In this document: positions 6,724-8,169 of the stretch, in pieces | Position numbering within the stretch: the stretch's first letter is position 1 | How the letters are laid out: each line of letters begins with the position of its first letter | NCBI GenBank assembly: GCA_031177445.1 | Contig: JAPSGP010000113.1 | Location: 1 to 8,169, forward strand | DNA: 8,169 nucleotides | Direction: 5' to 3' | From: Acidimicrobiia bacterium | Lineage (GTDB): Bacteria; Actinomycetota; Acidimicrobiia; IMCC26256; JACDBD01 | Program-made: the position numbers and the translations under genes | Notes under the pieces: model-generated | The model's database searches: none | What the model saw: only the letters and a program-made list of their open reading frames with translations | What the model was told of the DNA's origin: nothing

Positions 6724-6739
6724 CAACGACCACGCTGGC

Positions 6740-6921
6740 GAGCATGCGCGCGCTCCCGTAGGGTTCGGCCGCCCGGCAGGATCAGGAGGGGGCGCATGTC
6801 GCCGGGAAGAGGACCTGGTCTTGGTCGACGACTCTGAGTCGCCTGAACATGACATCGATGCCACGAGCAAATGAACCAAGGACACGAGCCCGATCGCACA
6901 CCGCACCCGCCTCGTGTGCAT
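6740..6921 (-). other. Possible signal-peptide-like 5' fragment of a lost gene
   Basis: On the minus strand, ATG 6921 starts MHTRRVRC, then AIGLVSLVHLLVASM, then SCSGDSESSTKTRSSSRR. That is a basic n-region, a hydrophobic core and a polar Ser/Asp-rich tail, as in secreted or lipid-anchored proteins. The residues before the Cys (S-M-S) are not a good lipobox. The frame then runs on as a shadow antisense to the TPR gene, so any real gene is truncated. It lies just beyond the point where the HNH remnant on the same strand breaks off. I see no ribosome site strong enough to decide. The surrounding 6724-6977 holds nothing else recognisable. Confidence 0.2.
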
Positions 6922-6977
6922 TGCAGAACAGTACCTACATGCGGGCGTGCTCACATCGGAGCGCATCGCGCCGCTGT

Positions 6978-7344
6978 CTACGCTTGAACGATCTCACCGG
7001 TATAGATCGAGCCACTGTCCGCGCGCCACGCGGCAATTTTGCGTGTCGACGAAGGTGACGGGTACCGATGACTCGGCAATCAGGACCTCGGCTCGGGTGT
7101 CTTGGCAGTCGCCGTCCGCGTCGATCCAATCGCCAAAGTCGTGCTCTCGGTCGTAGCTCGGGATCGGCGAGCCATCATTGGTCGACAATGCGTCCAGCTG
7201 ATTGCGGCTGATAGGAACCGCAGGAGCGGGTCGGCGTGCTGGCAGACTCGGCTGCAGATTCGACCGAGTGATTGGAGGAGTGACTGAGATTGAAACCCGA
7301 TGGCTCTGGTTGTCCGTCGAAGAGCACGCGACCGTAGAGCGCAC
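6978..7344 (-). pseudogene. HNH endonuclease (GmrSD/DUF1524-type) N-terminal remnant
   Basis: Minus-strand frame. After a Pro/Arg-rich linker (ARRPAPAVP) it reads SRNQLDALS, then the signature SYDREHDFGDWIDADGDCQD (starting at about 7158) and TRAEVLIAES, then CRVARGQWLDLY. This matches the front half of secreted actinobacterial HNH proteins (usual form: Y-x-R..F-x-HW.DADGDGCDTR..VL, then C....GRW.S.YDG). The frame hits TGA at 6996-6994 directly after LYR. A single missing base there would give LYTGEIV, again family-like, before TAG at 6980-6978. The catalytic DxDHxVxL segment and the later N...K part are absent, so no nuclease activity is expected. The true start is unclear: no signal peptide or ribosome site was found, and the first about 45 codons may be non-coding. 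Confidence 0.65.
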
Positions 7345-7374
7345 CGCTGAGCGTGAGGAGCGCTTCGAGTCGAC

Positions 7375-7740
7375 TCAGTCGATGACCACCCTGGCTTTGC
7401 GTGTCGTCTCATTGCCCGAGCGATCTGTGGATACGACTGTGATCCGGATAGCGACCTGCGCCGACGTCCTTCTTGAACAGTCTCGGCGAGCGCTTGGCCG
7501 TGTGGCGCTTCGAGATCTTCGCCTTCTTGCTGGTGACTTCTACCTCGGAACGCCGCTCGGTACGGACCGAGAACCGAAGGGTTCCGTCCATTTGCTGCCT
7601 TCCTACTGACCTTGATCGCCAGTCGAGGCGAAACCGTGTCGACGACGAAGGTTCGTTTGGCCGCTGAAGACTGCGTTCCTCTCCAATCGGCCGCAGTCGC
7701 CTCGACGGCGTAGGCCCGAACCCAGTCTGACGTTACCGAG
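7375..7740 (-). pseudogene. Ig-like-domain surface protein, 3' remnant with two frameshifts
   Basis: Three minus-strand frames join into one continuous C-terminus. Frame A (about 7735-7592) reads SDWVRAYAVEATAADWRGTQ, then SSAAKRTFVVDTVSPRLAIK, the typical final strands of bacterial Ig-like domains (Y.V.A.A.D..G, then RTF.VDT.(S/A)P). Near 7590, in an AAA run, one extra base shifts to frame B: MDGTLRFSVRTERRSEVEVT and on to KDVGAGRY. At 7446/7447, in a CC run, one extra base shifts to frame C: RITVVSTDRSGNETTRKARV, then VID and a stop at 7377-7375. Removing one base at each site restores a single frame of about 120 codons. The 5' part is cut off at about 7740, where transposase sequence begins. 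Such modules are found in exported adhesin-like or cell-wall proteins; the lost N-terminus leaves the function unknown. Confidence 0.65.
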
Positions 7741-7955
7741 TTGCTGGACACGATCCGCGCTGGTGGAGACCTCGATGTGATCCGTCGCAGTGTCGAGATC
7801 GTGCTCCAGGCCCTGATCGAGGCGGAGGCAACCGAGGTGATCGGTGCTGCTCCGCACGAGCGCACCGAGACGCGCACCAACCTGCGCAACGGTGTCGGGG
7901 TCGGTTGCTCTCGACCAAGGCCGGTGACCTCGGTGGTCCCGAGTTCGCCTCATGA
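7714..7955 (+). mobile_element. IS256-family transposase N-terminal fragment, frameshifted
   Basis: The + strand frame after TAG 7711-7713 reads SDVTELLDTIRAGGDLDVIR, then SVEIVLQALIEAEATEVIGA, then ERTETRTNLRNG. That is the conserved N-terminal part of IS256-family (mutator-like) transposases. At the GGGG run near 7897-7900 the frame shifts; the next frame gives GRLLSTKAGDLGGPEF and stops at TGA 7953-7955. In intact relatives the STKAGD block is followed by the LRIPKLR segment and then the DDE catalytic region, all missing here. No start codon, terminal inverted repeats or target duplications were found. Only about 80 of some 400 codons remain. It adjoins the broken 5' end of the Ig-like remnant on the opposite strand. 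Confidence 0.8.
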
Positions 7956-8001
7956 TGCGCAATTGCTTCAGCGAACCCCAACGGAGGGTCGGCATTGTCC
8001 A

Positions 8002-8169
8002 CTATGGCGATTCCTTCACGTCGGGCCGCGGCTCATACTTATGGAGCGAGTGGATCAATTCCAGTCTGAAGCGTTGTTCCCAGTCGGATCCACCTCTGAC
8101 AGGCTCTCGTGCAGTCCGCCAACGGTCGGGCTCGGGGTTCCGACCGCGACCCGCCCCGAAAGCGTCTGC
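8002..8169 (-). CDS. Possible C-terminal end of an unknown protein (partial)
   Basis: On the minus strand a frame is open from the right edge to TAG at 8004-8002, 55 codons. The last part reads SDWEQRFRLELIHSLHKYEP, then RPDVKESP, a charged amphipathic stretch that looks like a real C-terminus. I do not recognise the family. Codon bias is only moderate, and 55 open codons in this composition can occur by chance, so this is weakly supported. Confidence 0.25.
   Translation of the reverse strand, partial: ADAFGAGRGRNPEPDRWRTAREPVRGGSDWEQRFRLELIHSLHKYEPRPDVKESP

Noticed and set aside
6785..6837. AGGAGGGGG followed by an ATG at 6796 and a 13-codon ORF
   Set aside because: The ribosome-site match is good, but the ORF ends after 13 codons with no motif; purine runs are common in this composition.
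6253..6966. Minus-strand open frame opposite the TPR gene
   Set aside because: Most of it is a TPR-gene shadow; only the first about 60 codons after 6921 look signal-peptide-like, and those are listed separately at low confidence.
7102..7609. Plus-strand open frames over the HNH and Ig-like remnants
   Set aside because: Shadows; the minus strand carries the recognisable domain sequence.
7080..7889. A single 269-codon minus-strand gene
   Set aside because: Its first about 50 codons are antisense to IS256 transposase, the middle is Ig-like, and after about 7590 the homology moves to another frame, so it is not one gene.

Overview
The window is GC-rich DNA with the codon habits of a high-GC actinobacterium: third positions are mostly G or C, GTG starts occur, and TTA is rare. 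The lineage cannot be fixed further from sequence alone. The repertoire (an RsbU-type phosphatase fused to cyclase-homology and PAS domains, an exported DUF4331 protein, a membrane-anchored TPR protein, a GmrSD-type HNH remnant) would suit Actinomycetota, including deep environmental lineages. That placement is inference.

Layout. (1) 1-1662, + strand: the 3' part of a signalling gene (class III cyclase homology, then PAS, coiled coil and SpoIIE/PP2C phosphatase). Its 5' end is off the window. (2) 1640-2816: about 1.1 kb with no convincing intact gene. It holds short remnants in a row: the N-terminus of a cytochrome P450, an IS3-family OrfA piece (- strand), a probable truncated small membrane protein and a possible VOC/glyoxalase tail. 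(3) 2817-6723: an intact, tightly packed + strand block. In order it holds a membrane-anchored extracytoplasmic protein, a possible 35-codon linker ORF that overlaps both neighbours by GTGA, an exported DUF4331 protein, a long perfect-stem hairpin, and a membrane-anchored TPR protein. (4) 6724-8169: a second decayed zone. It holds - strand remnants of a GmrSD/DUF1524-type HNH nuclease gene and of an Ig-like-domain protein (two single-base frameshifts), an IS256-family transposase fragment (+) abutting the Ig remnant, and a short open frame leaving the right edge (-).

How the genes may work together. The three proteins of the central block all look secreted or anchored with the bulk of the chain outside the cytoplasmic membrane, and they are probably co-transcribed. 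A shared envelope function is a fair inference, but none of the three has a defined biochemical activity I can assign. The phosphatase is separated from this block by the decayed zone and need not be related to it.

The most system-like signal is the central exported module with its unusual intercistronic architecture. The most informative historical signal is the pair of gene graveyards with transposase fragments flanking it, which suggests a recombination-prone site. I saw no convincing tRNA, rRNA, CRISPR array or complete insertion sequence.
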